Assembly: GCA_036494675.1 (NCBI GenBank)
Contig: DASXOA010000533.1
Coordinates: 1 to 64,000, forward strand
Source: Rugosimonospora sp036494675
GTDB taxonomy: Bacteria > Actinomycetota > Actinomycetes > Mycobacteriales > Micromonosporaceae
DNA: 64,000 nucleotides
Direction of reading: 5' to 3'
Part shown: positions 42,999 to 51,648 of the stretch, piece after piece
Numbering within the stretch: position 1 is the stretch's first letter
Layout of the letters: every line of letters begins with the position of its first letter
The notes under the pieces: model-generated
Told to the model about the DNA's origin: nothing
What the model saw: the letters and a program-made list of their open reading frames with translations, nothing else
Databases searched by the model: none
Translations under genes and position numbers: made by a program

Positions 42999-43697
42999 GT
43001 GAACGTGGTCGTGCTGGCCGCCGGCCTGGGTACCCGGCTCGGCCGGCCGTATCCCAAGCCGCTCACCCCGCTCGCCGACGGTCGGAGCATCCTGCGCCAG
43101 CAATTGGATCATCTGCGTGAGACGTTCGGCCCACAGGCCCAGGTGACCGTGGTTGTCGGCTTCAAGATGGGCCTGGTCATGGAGGCCGCGGCGGACGATG
43201 CTTCCTTTATCTACAACGAGCTCTACGACCAGACCAACACCAGCAAGAGCCTGCTCAAGGCGCTGCGGCTGGCACCGCCGGGTGGAGTCCTGTGGCTCAA
43301 CGGCGACGTGGTCTTCGTGCCCGGGCTGCTCGACGAGCTGCGTACCCACATCGACGCGAATCGCAGCTTCGTGGCGGTGAACACCGACAGCGTCGCCGAC
43401 GAAGAGGTCAAGTACACCCTCAACGACGACGGGTACATCAAGGAGTTGTCCAAGCAGGTGGTCGGCGGGCTCGGTGAGGCCGTCGGGATCAACTACGTCA
43501 CCGAGGAAGACCGGATCGCCCTGATCAAGCACCTTGACCGCTGCGGCGACCAGGACTACTTCGAGCGTGGCCTGGAGACCGCGATCGCGGAGGAGGGGCT
43601 GCGCGTGGCGGCCGTGGACATCAGCCGGTACGGCTGCGTCGAGGTGGACTTCGAACCGGACCTGGACCGGGCCAACCTGCTGGGTGTCCGCTCGTGA
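42999..43697 (+). CDS. Sugar/inositol-phosphate nucleotidyltransferase-like protein
   Basis: About 232 residues, GT-A-like nucleotidyltransferase. N-terminal VVVLAAGLGTRLGRPYPKPLTPL binds the nucleotide, and LWLNGDVVFVPGL holds a metal ligand. It is paired with a CDP-alcohol phosphotransferase by a GTGA overlap, as in inositol-1-phosphate or choline/glycerol-phosphate cytidylyltransferase systems; CTP use is therefore inferred. GTG 42999 lies 10 bases after GGAAGGAG; ATG 42990 has only one base of spacing. First gene of the rightward polysaccharide segment. Confidence 0.8.
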   Translation: MNVVVLAAGLGTRLGRPYPKPLTPLADGRSILRQQLDHLRETFGPQAQVTVVVGFKMGLVMEAAADDASFIYNELYDQTNTSKSLLKALRLAPPGGVLWLNGDVVFVPGLLDELRTHIDANRSFVAVNTDSVADEEVKYTLNDDGYIKELSKQVVGGLGEAVGINYVTEEDRIALIKHLDRCGDQDYFERGLETAIAEEGLRVAAVDISRYGCVEVDFEPDLDRANLLGVRS

Positions 43698-44485
43698 CGG
43701 TGGTAGGCGCTCCCTCCTCGGCCGACTTCCGGGCCCGGCACCGCTCCAGCGGGCTGTTCACCGAGTCGGTCAACCAGTACCTCGGCTCCTACCTCGCCGT
43801 CGCGGCGGCGAGGCTCGGGTTGCCGCCGACCGCGCTGACCCTGCTCAACCTGATCCTCGGCGTGGTCACCTCGGTCGCCGTCGGGGTCCTGGCCGAATCC
43901 CTGCACACCGGCCGGGTTCCGGCCCTCGCGATCGGGCTGGCCGCGCTGGTCGTCTGGCAACTGGCGTACTCGCTGGACTGCGCCGACGGTCAACTGGCCC
44001 GGGTGACCGGGCAGTCCAGTCCGGCCGGTGCCCGGGTCGACGTGCTGTGCGACGTCGCGCTGCAGATCTCCCTGGTCGCCGCGGTCGCCAGCGTCGCGCA
44101 CGCGTACCGGCCCAGCACTCCGGTCTGGTGGTACGGGGTCTTCGCCGGTACCTGGATGGTCAACCTGGTCACCTCCGTCCTCCAGCAGGGCAACTCGGCG
44201 CAGAGCCTGGTCTCGTCCTCGTCCCCGGTGATCCGCGTGGTCAAGCTGATCCGTGACTACGGAGCGGTGATCACGGTGATCGCCCTGGTGATCGCGCTTG
44301 CTCCACAGTGGACGGTCTGGGTCATGGTCGCGTTCGGGCTGATCAACGGCCTGTTCCTGCTCGCCTCGATCGCGATGGCGGCCCGGGCCAGCGTCCGCCC
44401 GAAGGGGCCCACCCCGGTCGCGCCCCAGCCGGTCGTGACCGTGCCGCACGCCGGGGTCCCCGGACAGACCGGTCGGGGAGCCTGA
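43694..44485 (+). CDS. CDP-alcohol phosphatidyltransferase family protein
   Basis: About 263 residues with six predicted spans. The complete family motif DG-x2-AR-x8-G-x3-D-x3-D is seen in DCADGQLARVTGQSSPAGARVDVLCD, so the enzyme should join a CDP-activated alcohol to a phosphate- or hydroxyl-bearing acceptor in the membrane. The partner nucleotidyltransferase overlaps it (GTGA). The product could be an inositol- or polyol-phosphate unit of an envelope polymer. It is followed after 6 bases by a flippase gene. Confidence 0.85.
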   Translation: MTVVGAPSSADFRARHRSSGLFTESVNQYLGSYLAVAAARLGLPPTALTLLNLILGVVTSVAVGVLAESLHTGRVPALAIGLAALVVWQLAYSLDCADGQLARVTGQSSPAGARVDVLCDVALQISLVAAVASVAHAYRPSTPVWWYGVFAGTWMVNLVTSVLQQGNSAQSLVSSSSPVIRVVKLIRDYGAVITVIALVIALAPQWTVWVMVAFGLINGLFLLASIAMAARASVRPKGPTPVAPQPVVTVPHAGVPGQTGRGA

Positions 44486-44491
44486 CGGCCG

Positions 44492-45778
44492 ATGGCGATG
44501 CGCGGCGCCCGCTGGGTCGGTGCGGGCCTGGCCGACCAGGTGGTGATGGCGACCGCCAATGCCGCCAACACCCTGCTGCCGATCGGGTTGATCGCCGACC
44601 GTACCCGGGCCGGTGCCCTGGTGCTCTCGGTCGGCCTGGGCTACCTGGTCCTGTCCGTCAACCGGGCGTTCATCGGCGACACGATGCTCGCCCAGGTCTC
44701 CCGGCTCGACGGGGCGGAACGGGCCCGGATGGTGCGGCACGCCCTCGCCGCCGCGGTGGCGGTCGGTTGCGTGGCCGGCGCGATCCTGATCGGTGTGTGG
44801 GCGCTCTGGCGCCACCCGTCCGGAAAGATCGATCTCCAGGACCTGATCTGGGTGGCGCCGTTCCTGCCCGTGATCCTGCTGCACGACACCGGCCGGTATA
44901 CCTATCTATCCGAGCGGGAGCCGGCGCAGGCGCTCGTCATCGACCTGGTCTGGACCGGTAGCCAGGCGCTGATCATCGTGCTGATGGTGGCCACCGGGTC
45001 GACGTCGCCGGGGCTGCTGCTGGGCAGTTGGGGACTCGGCGCCTGCGCGGGGGCCACGACCTTCCTGATGCGCAGCGGGGCCCGGCCGTGGCGCGGCGAC
45101 CCGCGCCGCTGGCTGGCCGAGACCCGCAAGCTTTCGGGCTGGTTCACCGCGACCACGCTGGTCGGGCAGATCCAGGTACAGGCGGTCGGCTTTCTGGTCA
45201 CCGGCCGGATGAGCGGCGCCGACCTGGCCGTCCTGCGATCCGGGCAGACCGCGCTGCTCCAGCCGGTGCAGAACTTCGTGACCGCGATGATGGGCCTGCT
45301 GGTGCCGCGCTCGTCGCGGCTGGCCGGCAGCCGGGACGCGGGCGGGCTGCGGCGGCAGACGTTGCGGCTGGCGGCGACGTTCGCCTGCCTCGCGGTGGTG
45401 ATGATCGCCGTGGTCGTACCGCTGGCCAACGTGCTCCAGCCGCACCTGGGCCGGTACGCGGCGATCGTTCCGCTGGCGCTTCCGATCAACATCCAGGCCG
45501 GGATCTACCTGCTCCAGATCCCGTTCACCGCCGCGATGCGCGGCATGCAGCGGGCCCGCCTGCTGTTCACCCAGTACCTGATCTTCTCGATCACCAGCCT
45601 CGCCGGCCTGGTACTGGGTGCCTCACACGGTCATCTGCAGGGTGCGGCCTGGGGCCTCACGATCGGTGCCGCCGCCGGCCTCGTCGTGATGATCGCCCTC
45701 TACGCCTGGGCCGCGGCCCGGCTGGCTCCCGGATCCTCCTCGCCGGCTCCGCTGTCGACCGAGGTCAGCGGGGTCTGA
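44492..45778 (+). CDS. Polysaccharide flippase-like MOP-family membrane protein
   Basis: 428 residues, about 12 to 14 membrane spans (LADQVVMATANAANTLLPIGLIA, LSGWFTATTLVGQIQVQAVGFLVTGRMSGADLAVLR, QNFVTAMMGLLVPRSSRLA). The pattern is that of Wzx/MATE-like flippases, which turn lipid-linked glycans across the membrane. ATG 44492 is 11 bases after GGGGAG; ATG 44498 is also possible. Its last 79 bases overlap the convergent ligase-like gene. Confidence 0.8.
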   Translation: MAMRGARWVGAGLADQVVMATANAANTLLPIGLIADRTRAGALVLSVGLGYLVLSVNRAFIGDTMLAQVSRLDGAERARMVRHALAAAVAVGCVAGAILIGVWALWRHPSGKIDLQDLIWVAPFLPVILLHDTGRYTYLSEREPAQALVIDLVWTGSQALIIVLMVATGSTSPGLLLGSWGLGACAGATTFLMRSGARPWRGDPRRWLAETRKLSGWFTATTLVGQIQVQAVGFLVTGRMSGADLAVLRSGQTALLQPVQNFVTAMMGLLVPRSSRLAGSRDAGGLRRQTLRLAATFACLAVVMIAVVVPLANVLQPHLGRYAAIVPLALPINIQAGIYLLQIPFTAAMRGMQRARLLFTQYLIFSITSLAGLVLGASHGHLQGAAWGLTIGAAAGLVVMIALYAWAAARLAPGSSSPAPLSTEVSGV

Positions 45779-47388
45779 GCAGGACCGAAGAGCAGGAACG
45801 CCTCGCCGGCCATCAGGAAGACCCACAACGTGCCGCCGGTGCCGCCGAGCAGCCAGTCCGCCGTGGCGATCGTGATGACCGAACACGACGCCGCCAGGGT
45901 GAACCAGACCGGAGCGCGGCGCCGTCCGGCACCCCGCCGGATGCCGAACAGCGAGTGCCCGATCATCAGCAGCAGGCCGATCAGGAACGCCAGCGCGCCC
46001 AGGATGCCGCCCCGGCGCAGCGACCCGACGGCCGCGTCGTCCGTGGTCAACTGCGGCGCCGCCAGGCCGCTCTCGCTGCTGTCGCTGCGCAGCACGTAGC
46101 CGCGGACGTACTTGGCGTCGCCGAGGAGCTTCTGCGAGATGCCGTCCTGCTTGAACTCCGACCAGGCCACGCTCCAGGTCGACGAGCGGCCGCTGGTGAT
46201 CGCGCTGGCGGTCGTGCCGCCGCCGTAGCGCTGCTGGCTCAGGAAGTGAACGCCGCCCGAGCCGATGATGATCGCGAACGCGAGCAGTACCGGGAGCACC
46301 GCCGCCGCCCAGGCACTCCGGGCGGTACGGAAGGTGTCCATGCCCTCGATCGGGCGCTTGAACCAGCGCGAGTACGCGATCATCACGGCCCACAGGCCGG
46401 TGGCGGCGCCGAAGTACCCCCAGCCGGTACGCGAGTTGACCAGCAGCAGCACGATCGTGACCGCGCCCAGGGCGGCGTAGCGCTGCCAGCGCTCGAAGGT
46501 CTTGTCGGCGGCGATCCGGATGGCGATCGCGACCGCCACGACAGCCAGCGAGTTCGGGTGGTAGAGCAGGTGCGGGCCGCCCCAGAACCGGCCCTGCTGG
46601 TGCGCCCCCCACTCGTTGTTGGGCACGTCGTGCACGTTGTCCAGGGCATTGCCGGAGCCGACGATGAACAGGGCGCCGATCGCGACCAGGAACGCGGACA
46701 CGATCCCGATGGACATGTCCCGCCGCGACTTGCGGGTCGCGGTCACCACGGCCAGCGCGCCGAGGGTGAACAGCCCGGCGTACACGATCCGGCCGGCGGC
46801 GACGTTGACCTTCCAGACCAGCACCGCGCTGATCGCGCCGAGGATCCAGTACGCCAGGCCGAGCCAGGCCGAACCGAGCCGGGGCAGCCTCGCCAGGTCA
46901 CGCAGCCACGGGACGGTCCAGATCGCGAAGACCACTCCCTCGATCGCCAGCAGCAGCCAGACGACCCAACCCATGTCCGTGTACGTCCAGCTGAGGATGC
47001 CCGCACCGACGAAGAACCCGCCGAGCAGGAAGCCCGGCAGCGTGATTCCGCGAAGGGACACCGCCAGCCCGATCATCGCGACACCGATCAGCGCGGCGAC
47101 GAAGGCGCGGGACGCCTCCGACCCGGCCGCACCGCCGGCGCCCTCCTGGATCCCCTCGATCAGACCGGCCACCCCGGCCAGCAGCAGGCCGGCGAGGGCG
47201 AACCAGCGGTGCCGTGAGGTCCACCGTTTCGGGTCGAGGAGCGGCTCGCCCTGACCGGCAGCCGTGACCGGGCGCAGCACGAGGTCAACGATCTTCCAGC
47301 CGGTCCCGTCGCGCTTGGGCGCGGGCTCGTCGGGCGAGTCGATTTCGAGATCTGGCCGGCGTGAGTTCACGGTTGAGGAGTGGCCCAT
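45700..47388 (-). CDS. O-antigen ligase-like membrane protein
   Basis: 562 residues, a dozen or more spans. The long extracytoplasmic region holds LLYHPNSLAVVAVAIAIRI, LLLVNSRTGWGYFGAATGLW and TSGRSSTWSVAWSEF, similar to the Wzy/WaaL polymerase-ligase superfamily (Arg- and His-containing loop before ..RxxxW). It probably polymerises or ligates an envelope polysaccharide. ATG 47388 overlaps the upstream glycosyltransferase by 22 bases. The hydrophilic C-terminus (GAGEEDPGASRAAAQA) lies in the convergent overlap. Confidence 0.8.
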   Translation of the reverse strand: MGHSSTVNSRRPDLEIDSPDEPAPKRDGTGWKIVDLVLRPVTAAGQGEPLLDPKRWTSRHRWFALAGLLLAGVAGLIEGIQEGAGGAAGSEASRAFVAALIGVAMIGLAVSLRGITLPGFLLGGFFVGAGILSWTYTDMGWVVWLLLAIEGVVFAIWTVPWLRDLARLPRLGSAWLGLAYWILGAISAVLVWKVNVAAGRIVYAGLFTLGALAVVTATRKSRRDMSIGIVSAFLVAIGALFIVGSGNALDNVHDVPNNEWGAHQQGRFWGGPHLLYHPNSLAVVAVAIAIRIAADKTFERWQRYAALGAVTIVLLLVNSRTGWGYFGAATGLWAVMIAYSRWFKRPIEGMDTFRTARSAWAAAVLPVLLAFAIIIGSGGVHFLSQQRYGGGTTASAITSGRSSTWSVAWSEFKQDGISQKLLGDAKYVRGYVLRSDSSESGLAAPQLTTDDAAVGSLRRGGILGALAFLIGLLLMIGHSLFGIRRGAGRRRAPVWFTLAASCSVITIATADWLLGGTGGTLWVFLMAGEAFLLFGPAQTPLTSVDSGAGEEDPGASRAAAQA

Positions 47389-48587
47389 GGCCCTGAACGA
47401 TAACCGTTCACCGACTGGTCCCCTCCCTGGTGCCCCCCGTTCACCAGCCCCGAATACACGTCTAGAAGCCGTTTGATGAGCACATCCGGTGTGAAGTTCG
47501 CCTCATATCTGGCCCGTGCCGCGGTCGCGAGCGCGGAGGCCCCGGCCACCGCCACCGGCAGGGCCGCGGCCAGCTCGTCGACCGACGGCGCCACCGTCCA
47601 TCCGGCGTCCCCGACCAGATACGGGATGCCGCCCAGCGCGGTACCCAGCACCGGTCGCCCGTTCGCCAGCGCCTCGATGATCACCGTGGGCAGGACGTCG
47701 TCCCAGGTCGACACGGCCACCACGACAGCGGATTCGCGCATGGCCGCCCGTACCCCCGCCTGGTCCTGGGGGCCGAGGTAGACCACGTCGGAGCGGGACG
47801 CGGCGGCGGCCTCGACCACCGGGCGCAGCGGCCCGTCGCTCGCGATGCGCAGCACGCCGAGCGAGCCGACCGGATGCCGGGACCAGGCGTCGAGCAACAG
47901 CTGCAACCCCTTCTCCGCGGACAGCCGGCTGGCGAACAACAGGCCGGAGCCGATCGGCGAGACGGGTCCGGGGTCGGCGATGGAGTTCGGCTTGACCGTG
48001 ATCCGTTCGTCCGGGATGCCGTAGTCGCGCAGGTGCTCGGCGATACCGCCGGTCAGCGCGAGGTAGTGGTCGACGCTGCGCCAGGTGCCCCGGTGTACGG
48101 CCAGCGACGTGGCCATGATCGCACTCTGCGCCTTCGAGCCCCGGTAGCAGTTGTGCCGGATCGCCGGCAGCGGGAAGGCCCGGCCCCGGCAGTCGTGGCA
48201 GATGTGGCCGTCACGGAAGTACAGGCCCGGCGCGCACACCTGGCGGTAGTTGTGCACGGTCTGCAGGACCGGCAGGCCGTGGGCGTGCGCGGTACGCACG
48301 ATCCAGGGCGAGATCAGCGGGTACGGGTTGTGCAGGTGCAGCAGGTCGGGACGATCGGCGCGGATCATCTCGGTGAGTGAGCGCTGAGCGGCCGGCGACC
48401 AGATCGGTGCCACCGGCAGCAGCGCCTTCTGAGCCAGCGGTAGCGCACCGATCTCGTCCGAACTGCGCAGGAAGGGCAGAACCTCGACTCCGGCCGCCCT
48501 GAGCTGGGCGATCTCGGCGTCGACGATCACGTTCTCCCCGGACGGCTGTGCCGAGGAGTACTGGTTGTGCGCGACGACCACCTTCAT
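47367..48587 (-). CDS. GT4-type glycosyltransferase
   Basis: 406 residues, GT-B fold, cytoplasmic. N-terminal acceptor domain (VVVAHNQYSSAQPSGENVIVDAEIAQLRAAGVEV, LLHLHNPYPLISP) with a Cys-rich insert (CAPGLYFRDGHICHDCRGRAF..HNCYRG). C-terminal donor domain with LLFASRLSAEKGLQLLLDAW and the GT4 motif DDVLPTVIIEALANGRPVLGT. ATG 48587. Donor and acceptor unknown. It is translated together with the ligase-like gene. Confidence 0.88.
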   Translation of the reverse strand: MKVVVAHNQYSSAQPSGENVIVDAEIAQLRAAGVEVLPFLRSSDEIGALPLAQKALLPVAPIWSPAAQRSLTEMIRADRPDLLHLHNPYPLISPWIVRTAHAHGLPVLQTVHNYRQVCAPGLYFRDGHICHDCRGRAFPLPAIRHNCYRGSKAQSAIMATSLAVHRGTWRSVDHYLALTGGIAEHLRDYGIPDERITVKPNSIADPGPVSPIGSGLLFASRLSAEKGLQLLLDAWSRHPVGSLGVLRIASDGPLRPVVEAAAASRSDVVYLGPQDQAGVRAAMRESAVVVAVSTWDDVLPTVIIEALANGRPVLGTALGGIPYLVGDAGWTVAPSVDELAAALPVAVAGASALATAARARYEANFTPDVLIKRLLDVYSGLVNGGHQGGDQSVNGYRSGPWATPQP

Positions 48588-48684
48588 GGTGCTGCAAGCC
48601 TCCGACGCCTACGAACGGCCGCGATGTCCCGTTTCCGGCTCGTGACCTGACCTGATGCCGGTGGATTGAGGTTAACTTGTCGTC

Positions 48685-49545
48685 ATGCCGGAGCTACCCG
48701 AGGTCGAGGCGCTCGCCGCGTACCTGCGCGAGCGCGCCGCCGGCCATACCGTGTCGCGGATCGAGGTCTCCGCGATCAATGCCCTGAAGACCTACGACCC
48801 GCCGGTGTCGGCCGCGGCGGACCTCACGCTGACCGGCGCCAGCCGGCACGGCAAGTTCCTCGACGTGCACCTGGGTGACGACCTGCACCTGGTCGTCCAC
48901 CTGGCCAGGGCCGGCTGGCTGCACTACCGGGACGCGTTCACCGCGACCACCCCGCTCAAGCCGGGCAAGGGTCCGATCGCGCTGCGGGTCCGGCTGGACG
49001 ACGGCTCGGGGTTCGACCTGACCGAGGCGGGCACCCAGAAGAAGCTCGCCGCGTACCTGGTGCGCGACCCCACTGAGGTGCCGGGCGTCTCCCGGCTCGG
49101 CCCGGACGCGCTGGCCGTGTCCCGGGACGAGTTCGAGGAGCGGCTGAAGTCCCGGCGCGGACAGGTCAAGGGCGTGCTGACCGAACAGGAGGTGATCGCC
49201 GGCGTGGGCAACGCGTACTCGGACGAGATCCTGCACGCGGCCAAGCTGTCGCCGTTCGCGATCACCGACCGCCTGTCGGCGGACGCGCTGGACCGCCTGT
49301 ACGAGGCGGTGCGGTCGGTACTGGCCGGGGCGGTGAACCGGTCGGTCGGCCAGAAGGCGGCGACCCTCAAGGGCGAGAAGCGCTCGGGGCTGGCCGTCCA
49401 CAACCGGGCCGGGCTGCCCTGCCCGGTCTGCGGCACGACCATCCGCGAGGTGTCGTTCGCCGACTCCAGCCTCCAGTACTGCCCGGGCTGCCAGACGGGC
49501 GGAAAGCCGCTGGCGGACCGTCGCCTGTCGCGGCTGGTGCGCTGA
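48685..49545 (+). CDS. Fpg/Nei family DNA glycosylase
   Basis: 286 residues. The catalytic N-terminus MPELPEVE (Pro1 nucleophile, Glu2) is intact after Met removal; the helix-two-turn-helix is VIAGVGNAYSDEILHAAKLSP, and the zinc finger is CPVCGTTIREVS..YCPGC. It removes oxidised bases and nicks the strand. Which bases it prefers is unclear; the sequence is closer to the divergent actinobacterial Fpg/Nei group than to MutM. TAACTT lies 6 bases before the ATG, suggesting a leaderless transcript. It is unrelated to the polysaccharide genes on either side. Confidence 0.9.
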   Translation: MPELPEVEALAAYLRERAAGHTVSRIEVSAINALKTYDPPVSAAADLTLTGASRHGKFLDVHLGDDLHLVVHLARAGWLHYRDAFTATTPLKPGKGPIALRVRLDDGSGFDLTEAGTQKKLAAYLVRDPTEVPGVSRLGPDALAVSRDEFEERLKSRRGQVKGVLTEQEVIAGVGNAYSDEILHAAKLSPFAITDRLSADALDRLYEAVRSVLAGAVNRSVGQKAATLKGEKRSGLAVHNRAGLPCPVCGTTIREVSFADSSLQYCPGCQTGGKPLADRRLSRLVR

Positions 49546-49733
49546 GTCGACCCCTGAGGTCTGACTCACCGGCCGATCGGGCTGACCTGCCGAGCCGGTC
49601 GGGTCCGTTCGGTCTGGCCGGTCGGTCCCGATCACTCGGCCGTCCGGTCGGAAGGCCTGACGCGTGCGCCCGGATCGTCCGGTTCGCCTACCCGGCGGGC
49701 AGCGGCGTGCGCCCGTACCCCTATTCTTGCCGG

Positions 49734-49871
49734 GTGCTCGCCACCGACCCCGGGCCGGCATGCCGTGCCTTCCCGCTCGCCGGGCTGGGCACCTCGCCGG
49801 GCCGCGACGCACCGCGTCTGCCTGGACCGGCCCGACCCACGACCGACGGACGAGGGGCGCCAGGCCAATGA
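49734..49871 (+). CDS. Candidate leaderless upstream ORF of DUF2142 gene
   Basis: GTG-initiated ORF of 45 codons starting VLATDPGPACRAFPLAG. TATTCT (49722-49727) lies 6 bases before the GTG, and its stop overlaps the DUF2142 ATG as ATGA. The first 30 codons mostly end in G or C, the rest less so. It could couple translation of the membrane protein to the leaderless promoter. No homology is recognised. The rest of the 322-base gap 49546-49867 shows nothing else. Confidence 0.4.
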   Translation: MLATDPGPACRAFPLAGLGTSPGRDAPRLPGPARPTTDGRGAPGQ

Positions 49872-51421
49872 GCATGTCCGCGACAGTGGCCGCGAACCCG
49901 GCGCCGGTACATCCGCCGCGGGTACGGCTGGCCATGATCGTCGCCGTCATCGCGTTCTTCCTCGCCGGCGCCGCCTGGGCCCTGGCCATGCCGGTCAACG
50001 GCACCTACGACGAGGGTGAACACATCATCCGGGCGTACGGGGTGGCCACCGGGCAGATCTACTCCGACCACGGCAAGCAGGACGTGCCGCGCAGCCTGCT
50101 CCCGCCGAACCGGGGATGCCAGTGGAAGGAGAAGGTGGGCGCGTCCTGCCAGACACCGCCACCGGCCGACCGGACGCGGGTCGAGATGCCGACCGGTGCC
50201 GCCGGGTACAGCCCGCTGTACTACCTGCCGGTCGGCATACCGATGGTGATCAGCCCGACGTACGGCGGGATCATCGTCGGCAGGTTGATCTCGGCGTTGA
50301 TGTCCGCCCTGCTGCTCGGCGCGGCGGTCGGCATCGCCGTCCGGCTGCGCAACCGGCTGCTGATGGCCGCGCTCGTGCTGGTCGCCACCCCGATGCTGAT
50401 GAACCTCTCGGGCTCCATCAACCCGAACGGACTGGAGATCAGCGCGGGCGCGCTGCTCTGGTGCGCGCTGCTGGCGCTCGTGCGCGGGGACCCGGACGAT
50501 CCGCTCGACGAGAAGGTCACGCACCGGCTGATCTGGATCGGCGGGATCGCCGCGGGGATCCTGATGACGGTGCGGCACATGGGCCCCGTGCTGCTGCTGG
50601 TCAGCCTGCTCGCCGCCCTCGTCATGGCCCGGCCGGGCCGGGTACGGGCCCTGCTGCGCCGCCGGGACATGTGGTGGACCGCCGGAATCCTGTTCGTCCT
50701 CGGCCTACTCGCCGTGGTGTGGATTCTCACCTCCGGTGTCACCGACATCACCGCGATACCGCAGAACGCCCGGCAGTACGGTTTGTTGGACACGACGAGA
50801 TTGATCCTCGTCTCGCGATTCCCGTTTTACCTGCAACAGATCGTCGGGCAATTCAGCTACGGCGAAACGACGCTGCCCAGCTGGGTCATTGTCGGGTGGT
50901 ATCTGCCGATCGCGGCGCTCGTGCTGCCTGCGCTGCTGTTTGCCGGCCGGCGGTTCCGGCTGGCCATGCTCGGGCTGTTCTGTGCCTGTGTGGCGATTCT
51001 GGTCGTGCTGGAATTCAGCTTCATCCACACCGCCGGCTGGGCGGCCCACTCCCGGTACATCATGCCGTCCGGCATCGGCCTGGTGCTCGCTGCCGCGTTC
51101 GTCCGGCGCTGGCGGCTGGCGCTGGGTCCGCTACCGACTGAGCGGATGGTCCAACTCGCGGTACTGGTGACCATTCCGTTGCAGTGGTGGGCGCTCGCCG
51201 CCGTCATGACCCGTTTTCAGATTGGCCCGACCGCGCTGATCGACCCATTGACCGGTTCCTGGCTGCCAAAAGGCGGCCCGCTGCCAGCACTCACCACGGA
51301 AGTCATTGGATCGGTTACTCTGGGTGTGTTGGCATGGCGGCTGACGCGAAATTCGGGAAGATCCGTTCACGCCGCGAAAACCGCGGACCAGGACTCGACA
51401 GCCGTCCCTTCTACGCACTAA
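49868..51421 (+). CDS. DUF2142 family polytopic membrane protein
   Basis: About 517 residues with around 11 spans. The loop MPVNGTYDEGEHIIRAYGVATGQIY after the first span holds the DE/H signature of DUF2142, a GT-C-like family associated with surface polysaccharides. A Cys pair (RGCQWKEKVGASCQ) may form a disulfide outside the membrane. ATG 49868 overlaps the preceding small ORF; ATG 49874 is also possible. The last third (from about 50690) has more A/T than its neighbours, a possible sign of separate ancestry. Confidence 0.85.
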   Translation: MSMSATVAANPAPVHPPRVRLAMIVAVIAFFLAGAAWALAMPVNGTYDEGEHIIRAYGVATGQIYSDHGKQDVPRSLLPPNRGCQWKEKVGASCQTPPPADRTRVEMPTGAAGYSPLYYLPVGIPMVISPTYGGIIVGRLISALMSALLLGAAVGIAVRLRNRLLMAALVLVATPMLMNLSGSINPNGLEISAGALLWCALLALVRGDPDDPLDEKVTHRLIWIGGIAAGILMTVRHMGPVLLLVSLLAALVMARPGRVRALLRRRDMWWTAGILFVLGLLAVVWILTSGVTDITAIPQNARQYGLLDTTRLILVSRFPFYLQQIVGQFSYGETTLPSWVIVGWYLPIAALVLPALLFAGRRFRLAMLGLFCACVAILVVLEFSFIHTAGWAAHSRYIMPSGIGLVLAAAFVRRWRLALGPLPTERMVQLAVLVTIPLQWWALAAVMTRFQIGPTALIDPLTGSWLPKGGPLPALTTEVIGSVTLGVLAWRLTRNSGRSVHAAKTADQDSTAVPSTH

Positions 51422-51648
51422 TGTCAGCCGGTCGACATCGCACGCGCGGCCGGCCCATGGCACACTGGGGACACCGTGATTGGGTGCTTTCCCAGGTGGG
51501 GCGGCTCGCTAGCTGGTTGGCCAGTCCGCCTTTGGCAGGATCATGATGGGCCGGTAGGTGGGCGACACGCCGGTGGAGAATGCAACGCGTTCGGGCCGGC
51601 GAGCGTGGTGACATGCGTACCATCGCGGCGCGGGAGGACACACGAACA

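Noticed and set aside
45028..47217. 729-codon plus-strand ORF across the flippase and ligase genes
   Set aside because: Arg/Gln/Asp-rich composition without domains; it runs through two well-supported genes in the wrong frame.
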